A stretch of 64,000 nucleotides of DNA from Lachnospiraceae bacterium. Lineage in GTDB: Bacteria; Bacillota; Clostridia; Lachnospirales; Lachnospiraceae. The stretch covers positions 1 through 64,000 of the forward strand of contig JAFWDI010000019.1 of the NCBI GenBank assembly GCA_017513125.1. The letters run 5' to 3'. Under the pieces are notes generated by a model. It had not been told where the DNA came from, made no database searches, and saw only the letters and a list, made by a program, of their open reading frames with translations. The position numbers and the translations under genes are program-made. Shown in pieces: positions 43,557 through 52,800 of the stretch. The number at the start of each line of letters is the position of its first letter. Positions within the stretch are counted from its first letter, which is position 1.

Positions 43557-43910
43557 ATGGCGAAGCAGAGGACATATACCGGAACGAAGAAGGGCACTTC
43601 GGCGGCCAGACAGGGCAGAAGATCCCGCGTGGTCGGCGGAGGCTCCGGCACGAGCGGCGCGAATAACGGAAAGCAGGAGTACCGCTCGGTCCGCGACACC
43701 CCGGAGTATAAAGAGAGACAGAAGAAGAGCTTTATCCAGAACATCATCATTAACGCGGCTGTTCTGGGCGGCTTTGCCATCATGCTGCTGCTCCGCGGAA
43801 CGAACACGGCGCCGAAAAAAGTCAGCATCCCGATCATGGTCGGCCTCGGCGTCCTGATCGTGATCGTGTTCATCGTTCAGATGAGGCAGCGGAAGAAGTT
43901 GGGCTTGTAG
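43557..43910 (+). CDS. Small two-TM membrane protein of unknown function
   Basis: This 117-residue protein has a basic Gly/Ser-rich N-terminal tail (about residues 1-55, KKGTSAARQGRRSRVVGGG), two TM helices (about 62-80 and 90-110) and a basic C-terminal end (MRQRKKLGL). I recognise no family. The tail could contact nucleic acid or membrane phospholipid. GGAGGAG at about 43543 sets the ATG at 43557; an in-frame start at 43485 lies in the promoter region and is unlikely. A stable GC hairpin follows the gene. Confidence 0.7.
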   Translation: MAKQRTYTGTKKGTSAARQGRRSRVVGGGSGTSGANNGKQEYRSVRDTPEYKERQKKSFIQNIIINAAVLGGFAIMLLLRGTNTAPKKVSIPIMVGLGVLIVIVFIVQMRQRKKLGL

Positions 43911-43946
43911 TGCCGGACAGACCGGTTTTAAGTGAGATAACATCGG

Positions 43947-43971
43947 TGATCCGGGGCGGCGCCCCGGGTCA
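43947..43971 (+). terminator. GC-rich hairpin, possible terminator
   Basis: An 11-bp stem with one G-T pair (TGATCCGGGGC / GCCCCGGGTCA) and a GGC loop lies 36 bp after the stop of the small membrane protein gene. There is no T-run, so it may be a transcript-stabilising stem rather than a terminator. Confidence 0.4.
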
Positions 43972-44010
43972 CATACTGTAACAGGCTTTTCGGCCTGAAA
44001 AGGAGGAACC

Positions 44011-45261
44011 ATGTCGGATATTTTTGCGGAGAGACGCACGAGATTTTATGAGCTGATGGAGGACCGCTCGGTCCTGATCCTGTTTACGGGCAGCGCCCCG
44101 CAGCGCAGCGGCGATCAGGATTACGCGTACACGCCGGACCGGAACACCTATTACCTGACGGGCGTCGACACGCCCCTTCTGGTGTTCTGCGCCTCGAAAC
44201 TGGGCGGAAAGGTCACGGAGCAGTGGTTTATTCCGCGTCCCGAGAAGCGCCACGAGATCTTCTACGGGCACATGGAGACCGAGGAGGAGGCTTCGGAGCG
44301 TCTCGGCTGCCAGGCGTCCTATCATGACCGCTTCGAGCCGTTCCTGGACGGACTGTTCACCGCGAACCACATGGAGAAGGTCTGGCTGGATCTCGAGCGC
44401 CGCGCGCTTTCCGAGCCCTCCGGACAGGCGAACGTTCTGGCGCGCCGGCTGGCGAAGGCGCATCCCTACCTGCAGTTCGTGAACGCGGGCGCCGTGATCG
44501 GTGACATCCGCCGTGTAAAGGAGCCCGGCGAGCTCGACCTGATGCGGGAGGCCATCCGGATCACGGGGCTCGGCATTGAGAGCATCCTCGAGCACATGGG
44601 GCCCGGCGTGAACGAGCGCGAGATCCAGGCGTGGTTCGAGTTTACGATCAAGACGAACGGCGCCTCGGACAATGCCTTCGCCCCCATCGTCGCCGGCGGC
44701 GCGAACAGCATCAGCCTCCACTACGGCACGAACAACTGCGATCTGGCGGACGGCGACCTGCTTCTGGTCGATCTGGGCGCGGAGTACGGTTATTACAACG
44801 GCGACATCACGCGCACGTTCCCCGTGAACGGAAAGTTCACCGAGGAACAGCGGTACTTCTATGAGACCGTGCTCGAGGCGCAGGCGGCGGTGATTCGCAC
44901 CGTGAAGCCCGGGATGCACATCACCGAGACCACGAAGATCGCGCAGGAGACGATGTTCGAGCGCTGCAGGGCGCGCGGCATCGCAGAGAGCATGGATGAC
45001 ATGAAGCGGCTGCTGCCGCACGGCGTGAGCCACTATCTGGGACTCGACACGCACGATTCCGGCGAGCGCACCGAGCTTCAGCCCGGCATGGTAATCACGG
45101 TCGAGCCCGGCATCTATATTCCGGAACTCGGCATCGGCATCCGGATCGAGGACGACGTCGTGATCACGGAGGACGGCTGTGAAGTGCTGTCTCCGCAGAT
45201 CATAAAGCAGCCCGACGAGATCGAGGCATACATGGCGGAGCATAACGTGTTTCTGAGATAA
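44011..45261 (+). CDS. Xaa-Pro aminopeptidase (M24 family)
   Basis: This 416-residue M24B metallopeptidase has an N-terminal creatinase-like domain (about residues 1-165) and a pita-bread catalytic domain. Metal ligands are visible: two Asp in LLVDLGAEYGYYNGDITRTF, His in LPHGVSHYLGLD, Glu in VITVEPGIYI and Glu in GIRIEDDVVI. It releases the N-terminal residue from peptides with proline in position 2, using two Mn2+ ions. AAAAGGAGGAACC precedes the ATG. Confidence 0.95.
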   Translation: MSDIFAERRTRFYELMEDRSVLILFTGSAPQRSGDQDYAYTPDRNTYYLTGVDTPLLVFCASKLGGKVTEQWFIPRPEKRHEIFYGHMETEEEASERLGCQASYHDRFEPFLDGLFTANHMEKVWLDLERRALSEPSGQANVLARRLAKAHPYLQFVNAGAVIGDIRRVKEPGELDLMREAIRITGLGIESILEHMGPGVNEREIQAWFEFTIKTNGASDNAFAPIVAGGANSISLHYGTNNCDLADGDLLLVDLGAEYGYYNGDITRTFPVNGKFTEEQRYFYETVLEAQAAVIRTVKPGMHITETTKIAQETMFERCRARGIAESMDDMKRLLPHGVSHYLGLDTHDSGERTELQPGMVITVEPGIYIPELGIGIRIEDDVVITEDGCEVLSPQIIKQPDEIEAYMAEHNVFLR

Positions 45262-45351
45262 GGAATCACAGAGATTCAGAAGAGGCGGGCCGGCATTGCC
45301 CGGCGCAGCCTCACGGCGGCCCCGTGCGGGGCGGAAAGAGGGAGTTTTACT

Positions 45352-46173
45352 ATGGCGGATTGTAATCACGACTGCGGAAGCTGCGGAGAGTCCTGCGGAG
45401 AGCGCACGGCGCCCATGGACTTCAGTGTCCCGATGAACAGCAGCTCGGACGTAAAAAAGGTGATCGGCGTGGTCAGCGGAAAGGGCGGCGTAGGCAAAAG
45501 CCTCGTGACGTCGCTTCTGGCCATCGAGATGAGAAAGAAAGGACTGAAGACCGCGATCCTCGACGGCGACCTGACCGGTCCGTCGATCCCGCGGATCTTC
45601 GGCATCCATGAAAAGGCAGCCGGGAACGCGTTCGGGATCCTTCCGAGCGAGAGCGCGGCGGGCACGAAGATCATGTCCGTAAATCTGATCCTGGATAATG
45701 AAACGGACGCCGTCATCTGGCGCGGCCCGGTCGTCGCCGGCGTCGTGAAGCAGTTCTGGACGGATGTCCAGTGGGGAGACGTGGACGTCATGCTCGTGGA
45801 CATGCCCCCGGGGACCGGCGACGTTCCGCTGACGGTCTATCAGTCACTGCCGATCGACGGCATCGTCATCGTGGCTTCGCCGCAGGAGCTCGTCGGCATG
45901 ATCGTGAGCAAGGCCGTGAACATGGCGAACGAGATGGATATCCCGGTTTTCGGCCTGGTCGAGAACATGGCTTATTACGAGTGCCCGGACTGCGGGAGGC
46001 GGCATGAGATCTTCGGGAAGAGTCACCTCGCGGAGCTCGCGGAGAAGTTCTCGATCGGGCTGACCGCACAGATCCCGATCGATCCCGCGATGGCGGAGGC
46101 CTGCGACGAGGGCAGACTGGAGGCGTTCGAAAACAGCTATCTGAGCGGGATGGCGGAGGAACTGGCGAAGTAA
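45352..46173 (+). CDS. mrp: Mrp/NBP35-family Fe-S cluster carrier ATPase
   Basis: This 273-residue deviant-Walker P-loop ATPase has VVSGKGGVGKSLVTSLL (GKGGVGKS, about residues 43-50), LDGDLTGPSIPRIFG and VDMPPGTGD. A cysteine-rich N-terminus (CNHDCGSCGESC) and a C-terminal ECPDCGR CxxC can hold Fe-S clusters. Such proteins carry or deliver Fe-S clusters to target enzymes. AGAGGGAG is the RBS. A good terminator follows. Confidence 0.93.
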   Translation: MADCNHDCGSCGESCGERTAPMDFSVPMNSSSDVKKVIGVVSGKGGVGKSLVTSLLAIEMRKKGLKTAILDGDLTGPSIPRIFGIHEKAAGNAFGILPSESAAGTKIMSVNLILDNETDAVIWRGPVVAGVVKQFWTDVQWGDVDVMLVDMPPGTGDVPLTVYQSLPIDGIVIVASPQELVGMIVSKAVNMANEMDIPVFGLVENMAYYECPDCGRRHEIFGKSHLAELAEKFSIGLTAQIPIDPAMAEACDEGRLEAFENSYLSGMAEELAK

Positions 46174-46211
46174 GCAGATTCTTCGCGAACGAAAACAGAA
46201 CAGATGTGAAG

Positions 46212-46240
46212 AAGCCGGCTTCGTGCCGGCTTTCTTTTGT
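46212..46240 (+). terminator. Rho-independent terminator after mrp
   Basis: Stem AAGCCGGC / GCCGGCTT (46212-46219 and 46225-46232) with a TTCGT loop is followed by TCTTTTGT. Confidence 0.88.
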
Positions 46241-46269
46241 CCTTTTCCGGGTTTGGAGAGGTCAGATGA

Positions 46270-46299
46270 TTGTAAGGATGGGAATTCGTATAGTAAAAT
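46270..46299 (+). promoter_or_regulatory. Candidate promoter of the transglutaminase-like gene
   Basis: TTGTAA (46270-46275), 18 bp, TAAAAT (46294-46299), giving a leader of about 110 nt before the ATG at 46417. Apart from this promoter and the terminator before it, the 46174-46416 gap shows no clear gene. Confidence 0.6.
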
Positions 46300-46416
46300 A
46301 TATTTGCAGGATTATATTGGCGGGCAAGAGTACGGCACGTCGGTCAATAAGGCCGAGGCCTCGCTCTGTCGCCGGAGTTCTTTCTGTGAAAGCTGTTTTA
46401 TCAGGAGGATGAGATC

Positions 46417-47442
46417 ATGGCCGGGACTGCCGCTGAAAACCTTTATTATTACTACCGGCAGCTGTCCGCTGCCGACCGCGCCGTGTACACGCAGCTGCTC
46501 ACGGGTCTGAAGGCGATGCAGACAGGCATCGCCTGTTCCTGCAGCGGTTTCGACGCTATGAAGCGGGCCGTGGACCTCGTGCTGGCGGATCACCCGGAGA
46601 TCTTCTGGTTCGGCGGCTCCGGGAAGATGACGCAGCAGGGGTCCAGGTTCAGTTTTCAGCCGGAGTATACGGTGAACCAGGCAGCGAAGGCTGCGCGGGA
46701 AAAGAAGATCGGGCAGGCAGTCTCGGGATTTGTCCGAAGTGCCGCATCCTGCCGGTCGGACGCGGAGCGCCTGGAAAAGGCATATACCTGGCTGGTCGAG
46801 ACGACGGTGTATGACGCAGCGGCGCCGGATAACCAGAACATCTGCAGCGTTTTTCTGAATCACAGGAGCGTCTGCGCCGGATACGCAAAATCCCTGCAGT
46901 ACTTGCTGCAGCAGATGGGGATGGAGTGCCTGTACGTTTCCGGGACCGCGGCGAACAGAGGCGCGCACGCCTGGAATATCGTCCGTCTGGACGGGAAATA
47001 TTATCACACGGACGTGACGTTCGGGGACCGCACTTTTTCCAGCGGTACGCCCCGGGGGAACGGCCTTCCGAAGGAGCTGGAGCCGGAATACGCGTACCTT
47101 TGCATGAGCGACGGGGAGGCGTTCCGCGACCGCCGGATGAATGTCCCGGCCGGCATGAAGGTTCCGGCCTGTCCGTCGGAGGATATGTCCTGGTATCGCC
47201 GGAACGGGCTGCTTTTCAGCGGCGCGGGCGAGGCCTGGCAGGCGATCGCGCGATCGCTGGCGCGCGGGCAGACCTGCTTTTGCTGCCAGTTCACGTCGCA
47301 GGCAGCTTATGACGTTTTCCTGCGGGATATCGGGAACGGAAAGTTCGCGAAGCTGGCCATCGAGAAGCTGCGCCTTCGCAGCGTTTCGACCAGCACCAGT
47401 TCGGAACCGACGCTGCGGTACGCGGTGGGGTGGCTGGTGTAG
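46417..47442 (+). CDS. Transglutaminase-like (papain-fold) protein
   Basis: This 341-residue protein carries the transglutaminase-like catalytic set: Cys in RSVCAGYAKSLQYLLQ (about residue 150), His in GAHAWNIVRLDGKYY and Asp in HTDVTFGD. No signal peptide is evident, so it may be cytosolic or exported by another route. Bacterial members are often peptidases rather than crosslinkers. Two extra cysteine patches (CSCSG, TCFCCQF) could form disulfides. AGGAGGATGAGATC sets the start. It lies immediately upstream of the tubulin operon but is separated from it by a terminator and a new promoter. Confidence 0.82.
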   Translation: MAGTAAENLYYYYRQLSAADRAVYTQLLTGLKAMQTGIACSCSGFDAMKRAVDLVLADHPEIFWFGGSGKMTQQGSRFSFQPEYTVNQAAKAAREKKIGQAVSGFVRSAASCRSDAERLEKAYTWLVETTVYDAAAPDNQNICSVFLNHRSVCAGYAKSLQYLLQQMGMECLYVSGTAANRGAHAWNIVRLDGKYYHTDVTFGDRTFSSGTPRGNGLPKELEPEYAYLCMSDGEAFRDRRMNVPAGMKVPACPSEDMSWYRRNGLLFSGAGEAWQAIARSLARGQTCFCCQFTSQAAYDVFLRDIGNGKFAKLAIEKLRLRSVSTSTSSEPTLRYAVGWLV

Positions 47443-47467
47443 TGTGAGAGAAATGATGATGTGAGGA

Positions 47468-47494
47468 AAAACGGGGCTCTGTGAGTCCCGTTTT
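47468..47494 (+). terminator. Terminator between the transglutaminase gene and the tubulin operon
   Basis: An 11-bp stem (AAAACGGGGCT / AGTCCCGTTTT, one G-T pair) with a CTGTG loop. The descending arm supplies the T-run, followed by CTGTTG. Confidence 0.85.
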
Positions 47495-47497
47495 CTG

Positions 47498-47526
47498 TTG
47501 TAGGAGGGACAAAAAACTGTTAAAAT
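47498..47526 (+). promoter_or_regulatory. Promoter of the vWA-tubulin-channel operon
   Basis: TTGTAG (47498-47503), exactly 17 bp, TAAAAT (47521-47526). It begins right after the terminator, so the operon is transcriptionally insulated from upstream genes. The predicted leader is about 75 nt. Confidence 0.8.
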
Positions 47527-47528
47527 AG

Positions 47529-47570
47529 ATACAAATCGCATACAAAAAACATACCTTTCAGACAGAAAGG
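47529..47570 (+). promoter_or_regulatory. 11-bp-phased ATAC repeats and hairpin in the operon leader
   Basis: ATACAAA occurs at 47529 and 47540, and ATAC again at 47551: an 11-bp period, about one helical turn, at and just after the expected transcript start. A hairpin CCTTTC-AGACA-GAAAGG (47554-47570) follows. This could be a protein binding site or a leader-RNA structure. Confidence 0.4.
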
Positions 47571-47606
47571 CTCACGATATCCAGTAGAAGAAAGGATCAG
47601 GAACAG

Positions 47607-49835
47607 ATGTTTGGCATCAAAGGCACTGCATCACGGAGGAGTTGGACAGGTTTAGTGCGCAGGGGGCTGAGCGTCTTTTTTTGCGCGCTTCTTTTCTGTC
47701 TGACATTCCTCCCTCATTTTTCCCATGCCGCATCGAACGAGCCCACGCGGGTGATCAACGTCGTTTACGATGATTCCGGAAGCATGTATGTGGATGATAA
47801 TAATCATCCTCTCGACACCTGGCGTCAGGCTCATTACGCGCTTGAGGTGTTCGCCGCCATGCTCGGCCAGAACGACACGATGAATGTGTATGCCATGGGC
47901 CAGTTTGATTCCCAGGTGCGAAACAGCGCGGATCCGCTGCTTACGCTCCACGGCAGCGACGGTGCGGCAGCAAATGCCGGCAAAGTCCATGATCTGCGGT
48001 TCAATGACAACGGAACACCGTTTAACGCGGTCAGAGAGGCATATGACGATCTGGCGGCGGTGTCCGCGGATGAGCGATGGCTGGTCGTTCTGACCGACGG
48101 TGAATTGTGTGACGGTGTTGATCCGCAGGGTTATCAGATCGTTATCGATCCGGCCGAAGTAAACGGCCTGTTCGCGGCGAAGGCTCCCGGCATTTCCGTG
48201 ATGTATCTGGGCATGGGAGTATTGGCACAGGGTTTTGCCGCGAACCTTAATAATGATCCGGAGAATGACATTTTTATTGAGACCGCGCCGGGCAATGCCG
48301 ATATCCTGAACAAGATCACCGGTATCGCCACACGGATCTTTAATTCCAACAGCTTTTCGGTACCCGCATCTTCCGCATCGTTTTCGGTCGATATCCCCAT
48401 GAGCGAGATGATCGTGTTCGCGCAGGGCGAGAATGTCCGAATCGACGGTCTGGAGCATACGGGTGCGGACGGCAGCGAGCCGTTTGAGGGATCGTCCGTG
48501 GAAGTGCGCTGGAGCGATCTGGATAACCCTCGCTACAGCAGTTTTACATATCAGGAAGACCGGTCCCTTCAGGGGCGTCTGGCCACGTTTACCGGGGCCC
48601 TTCCTTCAGGTGATTACTCGCTCGATATCGCCGGCGACGTGGCGACCATCGAGGTGTTCTATAAGCCGGATATCGACATTGCCGCCTATCTGATCGACGC
48701 GGACGGCCATGAAGTTACGGATCTTTCCAATCTCGAGGCGGGCGACTACACGATCCGGTTCGGTTTCGTAAGGACTGGAACGAATGAGCGGGTGCCGGCT
48801 TCGGGGCTGCTCGGCGACGTGGATTATAATGCGGCCGTATCCATAAACGGAAACACGCAGGAAGTCCGCAGCGGAGATCAGATCACGATCGAAGAGGGCG
48901 GCCTGCTGATCGAAGCCGAGGCGCATTTCCTCGAATACAACACGGTCGCCACGACGCTGGATTACAGGGTCTACGCCAATAAAGACGTTACCTTCAACGT
49001 TCGAAACGATCGGGAGTTCCAGGTCGGCATGACCGGCTTCCGGGAGGGCGAATATCTCGAGATCGAAGCGCTGATCGACGGCCGGCCCCCGACGCCCGAG
49101 CAGTGGGCACAGATGGGCGTGCCCGAGATCGGAATGACGGATGACGGGGACAGGAATATCATTGAACGCATCTTCCGCCCGCTTCCCGACGGTTTCACTA
49201 TCGAGAAAACGGATGAGCCCGGCATCTATCGCGTATACCCGGTGCTGGAAGACGGAAGGCCGTCCTTCGGAACCTATGACGATACCGATTTCTCCCTGAA
49301 TTTCACCCAGACGTTCGACAGCGGCGAGAGCTGGAGAGGAGATTTTGACAGTACCGCCCATATCCATGACGGCAGATTTATTCTCTGGCGCCTGGTCCCG
49401 CTGTGGATCCTGCTGGCCATCATCGCGATCCTGGTCGGATACCTTCCTTTCGTGAAGTGCTACCTGCCGAGAAACCTGAAGAGGAGGCCGGAAAGCAAGG
49501 GCAGATGTGCCACGCCGGGAGTGGCTCCGGTGAAAGGAAAAGGCAGGTTTGAGAAAAATCTGGCCTCCACCATCATTCCTTACCGGCCTCAGACCGGAAC
49601 GATCCGATATGTTCCGCAAGGCGTGTCGGGCGCCCCGATCCTGAAAGTGAGGGCGATCCGCGGGAATATGATGACGATCATGAACCTGAAATCGTTTGTG
49701 AATAAGGCAGTTACTTTCGACGGCACCAGTGTCCGGAAGGATGATAAATCCCTGAATATACCGGCATCTGTCCGCATCCAGTATAAAGCCAAGACCTGGA
49801 CATATACCTGTTACCCGAATGTTGACAGTAAGTAA
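47607..49835 (+). CDS. Membrane-anchored von Willebrand factor A domain protein
   Basis: This 742-residue protein has a signal peptide (basic start, hydrophobic core at about 20-36, then SHA-AS cleavage near 41). A vWA domain (about 46-245) follows, with the MIDAS motif DDSGSM (D55, S57, S59) and a VVLTDGE strand near 157-163. Then come beta-rich extracellular domains (about 250-585), one TM helix (about 590-612, LWILLAIIAILVGYLPFV) and a basic cytosolic tail of about 125 residues with a small beta domain. vWA domains bind metal-dependent protein ligands. As the first gene before the tubulin homologue, it is likely the outward sensor or anchor of the system, with the tail facing the GTPase. 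Confidence 0.9.
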   Translation: MFGIKGTASRRSWTGLVRRGLSVFFCALLFCLTFLPHFSHAASNEPTRVINVVYDDSGSMYVDDNNHPLDTWRQAHYALEVFAAMLGQNDTMNVYAMGQFDSQVRNSADPLLTLHGSDGAAANAGKVHDLRFNDNGTPFNAVREAYDDLAAVSADERWLVVLTDGELCDGVDPQGYQIVIDPAEVNGLFAAKAPGISVMYLGMGVLAQGFAANLNNDPENDIFIETAPGNADILNKITGIATRIFNSNSFSVPASSASFSVDIPMSEMIVFAQGENVRIDGLEHTGADGSEPFEGSSVEVRWSDLDNPRYSSFTYQEDRSLQGRLATFTGALPSGDYSLDIAGDVATIEVFYKPDIDIAAYLIDADGHEVTDLSNLEAGDYTIRFGFVRTGTNERVPASGLLGDVDYNAAVSINGNTQEVRSGDQITIEEGGLLIEAEAHFLEYNTVATTLDYRVYANKDVTFNVRNDREFQVGMTGFREGEYLEIEALIDGRPPTPEQWAQMGVPEIGMTDDGDRNIIERIFRPLPDGFTIEKTDEPGIYRVYPVLEDGRPSFGTYDDTDFSLNFTQTFDSGESWRGDFDSTAHIHDGRFILWRLVPLWILLAIIAILVGYLPFVKCYLPRNLKRRPESKGRCATPGVAPVKGKGRFEKNLASTIIPYRPQTGTIRYVPQGVSGAPILKVRAIRGNMMTIMNLKSFVNKAVTFDGTSVRKDDKSLNIPASVRIQYKAKTWTYTCYPNVDSK

Positions 49836-49887
49836 GCAAGCATCGTTTTTAACATAGTGTTTTTTAACAAATATCGGAGGAATGAAC

Positions 49888-52800
49888 ATGAACGCACCTA
49901 CTTTATTAGTCGGACTCGGCGGAACCGGCTGCAAGATCATCTCGAAAGTATCCGGGCTGGTGACCGGTGATCAGAGAGATAATATCTCGTTTGTCGGCTT
50001 CGACACGGACATTAATGAGCTGCGCGTGATTCAGGAGCAGCATCCTTTTGTCAAAGTCGTGCAGACCTCGACCAGGCAGACGGTGGGCGAATACCTGAAT
50101 AAAGACACTCATGCCAGGGACAGCTGGTTCCCGGTAAACGCCAGCCTGAACTCGAAAGTCCTCTCGGAGGGCGCCGGCCAGGTGCGGTCGATCTCCAGAC
50201 TGGCGCTGGAGACCGTCATCCGCGCAGGTAAGATGGAGCCCCTGCACGAGGCGATTCAGGACCTCTATAAAGTCGAAGAGGATAAGGTAGAGCAGGCGCT
50301 TCGCGTTGTGATCGTCAGTTCGCTGGCGGGCGGTACCGGTTCGGGACTGATCCTTCCGATCGCCCTGTATATCCGGAATTACCTGGCGACGCATTACCGC
50401 CAGAGCGCGAACATCACCAGAGGCTTCTTCATTCTTCCCGAGGTGTTCTATGAAGTGATTCCCGGAACGGCGGAAAGAAACAACCTCCGGGCCAACGCCT
50501 ATGCGACCCTCCGTGAGCTGGACGCGTTCCTGATGAAGGGCGATAAAACGCTCCCGCCCAAATATGAGAATACGGTCAGGATCGAATTCCCCAGAGTGGC
50601 TTCCGAAGGCTATGAGGAATACGATGTCCGTCCGTACGACTTCTGCTTCCTGTTTGACGCGCAGAACGCCGAGGGCGGCAAACTGAATTCCTTCGACCAG
50701 TATCTGGACCATGCGGCCAACTGCATCTACGCGCAGTCCATCGGCCCGATGAACAAGCGCAGCAATTCCTCGGAAGACAACACGATCCGGAAGCTCGCGA
50801 AAGAGCGCGGCAGAAACCGCTATGCCGGCGCCGGCGCTTCCATGCTGATCTATCCGTACGAGGATATCCGGAAGCTCCTGGCTCTGACCTGGGCGAAGCA
50901 GTGCATCTCCGAACAGTGGCTGTATATCGATGAGTTATATAAAGAGTCGCTCGAAGAGAATAAGGAGAAGCAGGAAGAGGGACTCAGCGTCAAGGAAGTG
51001 CCGCTGAGCACGTACTATGCCGCGCAGGTCGAATCCGATAAGGATATCGAAGGGAAATCGTTTGCGAAGGCGATCTATAACGCTTCCGGAAGATATAAGA
51101 ACGGAGTCTCCCGTATCGGAAACAAATGGCAGGAGTATGTCGAGGGCGTCCTGGCGAAGATCGCCTCCGACCTCGCGAAAAGCGCTACGGACTCGAGTGA
51201 AAAGGGCGAAGAGGCCGCCGGTCTGGTCAATGCCCTGGAAAATGACTGGGAGGGCTTCGTCGAGGCATATAACGCGATGGATGAGTACCGCTGGATGTCC
51301 CAGAGCGACACCGAGACCATCGCGCCGAATATTGCCAATGCGATGTACAGCAAAAAGATCAAGCTGGATACCAGCGCGGATTATAAGCTCGAGACCTATC
51401 TCGTGGACGATGACAAGAACTTCCTGCATCCGAACGCGATCCGCTTCCTCCTGATCAAGATTCTGGATCTCATGAAGAAACACAGGATCACGGTCGAACA
51501 GCAGAAGCTGGAGAGCAAGGACTTCCTGGACAACTTCGATAAGATCTTCGACGATGCGAAAACGGAAGACGTCGTGGAGACCGTCGATGACCTGACTGAC
51601 CGCAAGGTCTCCTTCATCAAAAAGCTGACGAAGCGTCCGACCAGCGAGCAGGAGGCCATGAAGAGAAAGTTCCGGACCTATCTGGAAACGGTCGAGAACT
51701 ATCAGATCCAGAGCGTGCAGTCCGAGGTCCTCGGAAAGGGTATCAGCTATATCGATAACCTGATCAAGGCGTTCGAGAGCTTCTTCAACACGCTGGACAG
51801 CAAGATCGATTCTCTGGACGGATCGATCAGAGACATTTATAAGCGCTATTCGACCAGCAAGGGCACCACGGTCCGCTACGTCTGCGCATCCGACAAGTGC
51901 CTGGACCGGATCTGCAAGGTCTTCTCTTATAAGGGCGGAACGATCACGATCGATAAGGATCTCGCGAAAGAGATCTATGTGAGAACACTGGAGTATTCGG
52001 TCGAAAAGGAAAAGCCGAAAGCCAGCCGGTATTTCGGCGGCCTGTTCGACGAAGGCATCATCGGTTATTTCGAGAATTCGGTCATGCATAATCATGCGCT
52101 CGATCTGGACGTCGACGTGATCACCGCGATCGAGAAGGAGGCGAAGTACTTAAGACTGTATGAGGATGACGACGACGCCGTCAGGCTCACCGAGCAGTAC
52201 GTCAAAAAGACGATCTCGGATACCAGAAATTTGTCCTGCCCGTTCATCGAGAGTCCTCTCGGCGAGCCCCGGGACGCGATCCCCGCATGCACGTTTAATG
52301 ACGAGATGGTTCCCGCAAAAGGCGATGAGTCGCCCCGTGCGCAGCTCATCAGGAGGGAACTGATGAATTACGGCGGTTCTCCGGATAAGGACATTCCGAA
52401 GAACATGATCATGTATTATCAGTCCTTCTACGGCCTGCGCGCGAACGACCTGAGCAAGTTCGCTCCGCCGGAGCGCTCCGCGACTTACAGCCGTACCGGA
52501 GGCGAGTACTTCAAATCGTATTTCGAGCTGGTTAAGGGCATCCATCCGAAAGCGGAGATCAGTAAGGAGATCAGCCCGCATATCGATCGCTGGTGGCATT
52601 TGGTCTCGAAGTGCCCGGATCTGGATGAGGCGAATCACAAGAAGCAGGAGTATGACATCTATGCCGCGTTCTTCTGGGCGATCATGAAGAAGCTGATCTA
52701 TCGCACGGAAGAGGGATCGGAAATGATCTATAAGCTACTGAACGAACGTCTGGGAATCGACGACGACTCCCTGATCGTTTCGAACGGCACGCCCTGCGAC

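Noticed and set aside
45321..45334. GCCCC-GTGC-GGGGC hairpin upstream of mrp as a terminator
   Set aside because: The stem is short and no T-run follows; it lies next to the mrp ribosome binding site and is probably a chance GC palindrome.
49822..49855. TTGACA at 49822 as an internal promoter before the tubulin gene
   Set aside because: No -10 box at 16-18 bp; the nearest candidate TAACAT is about 22 bp away.
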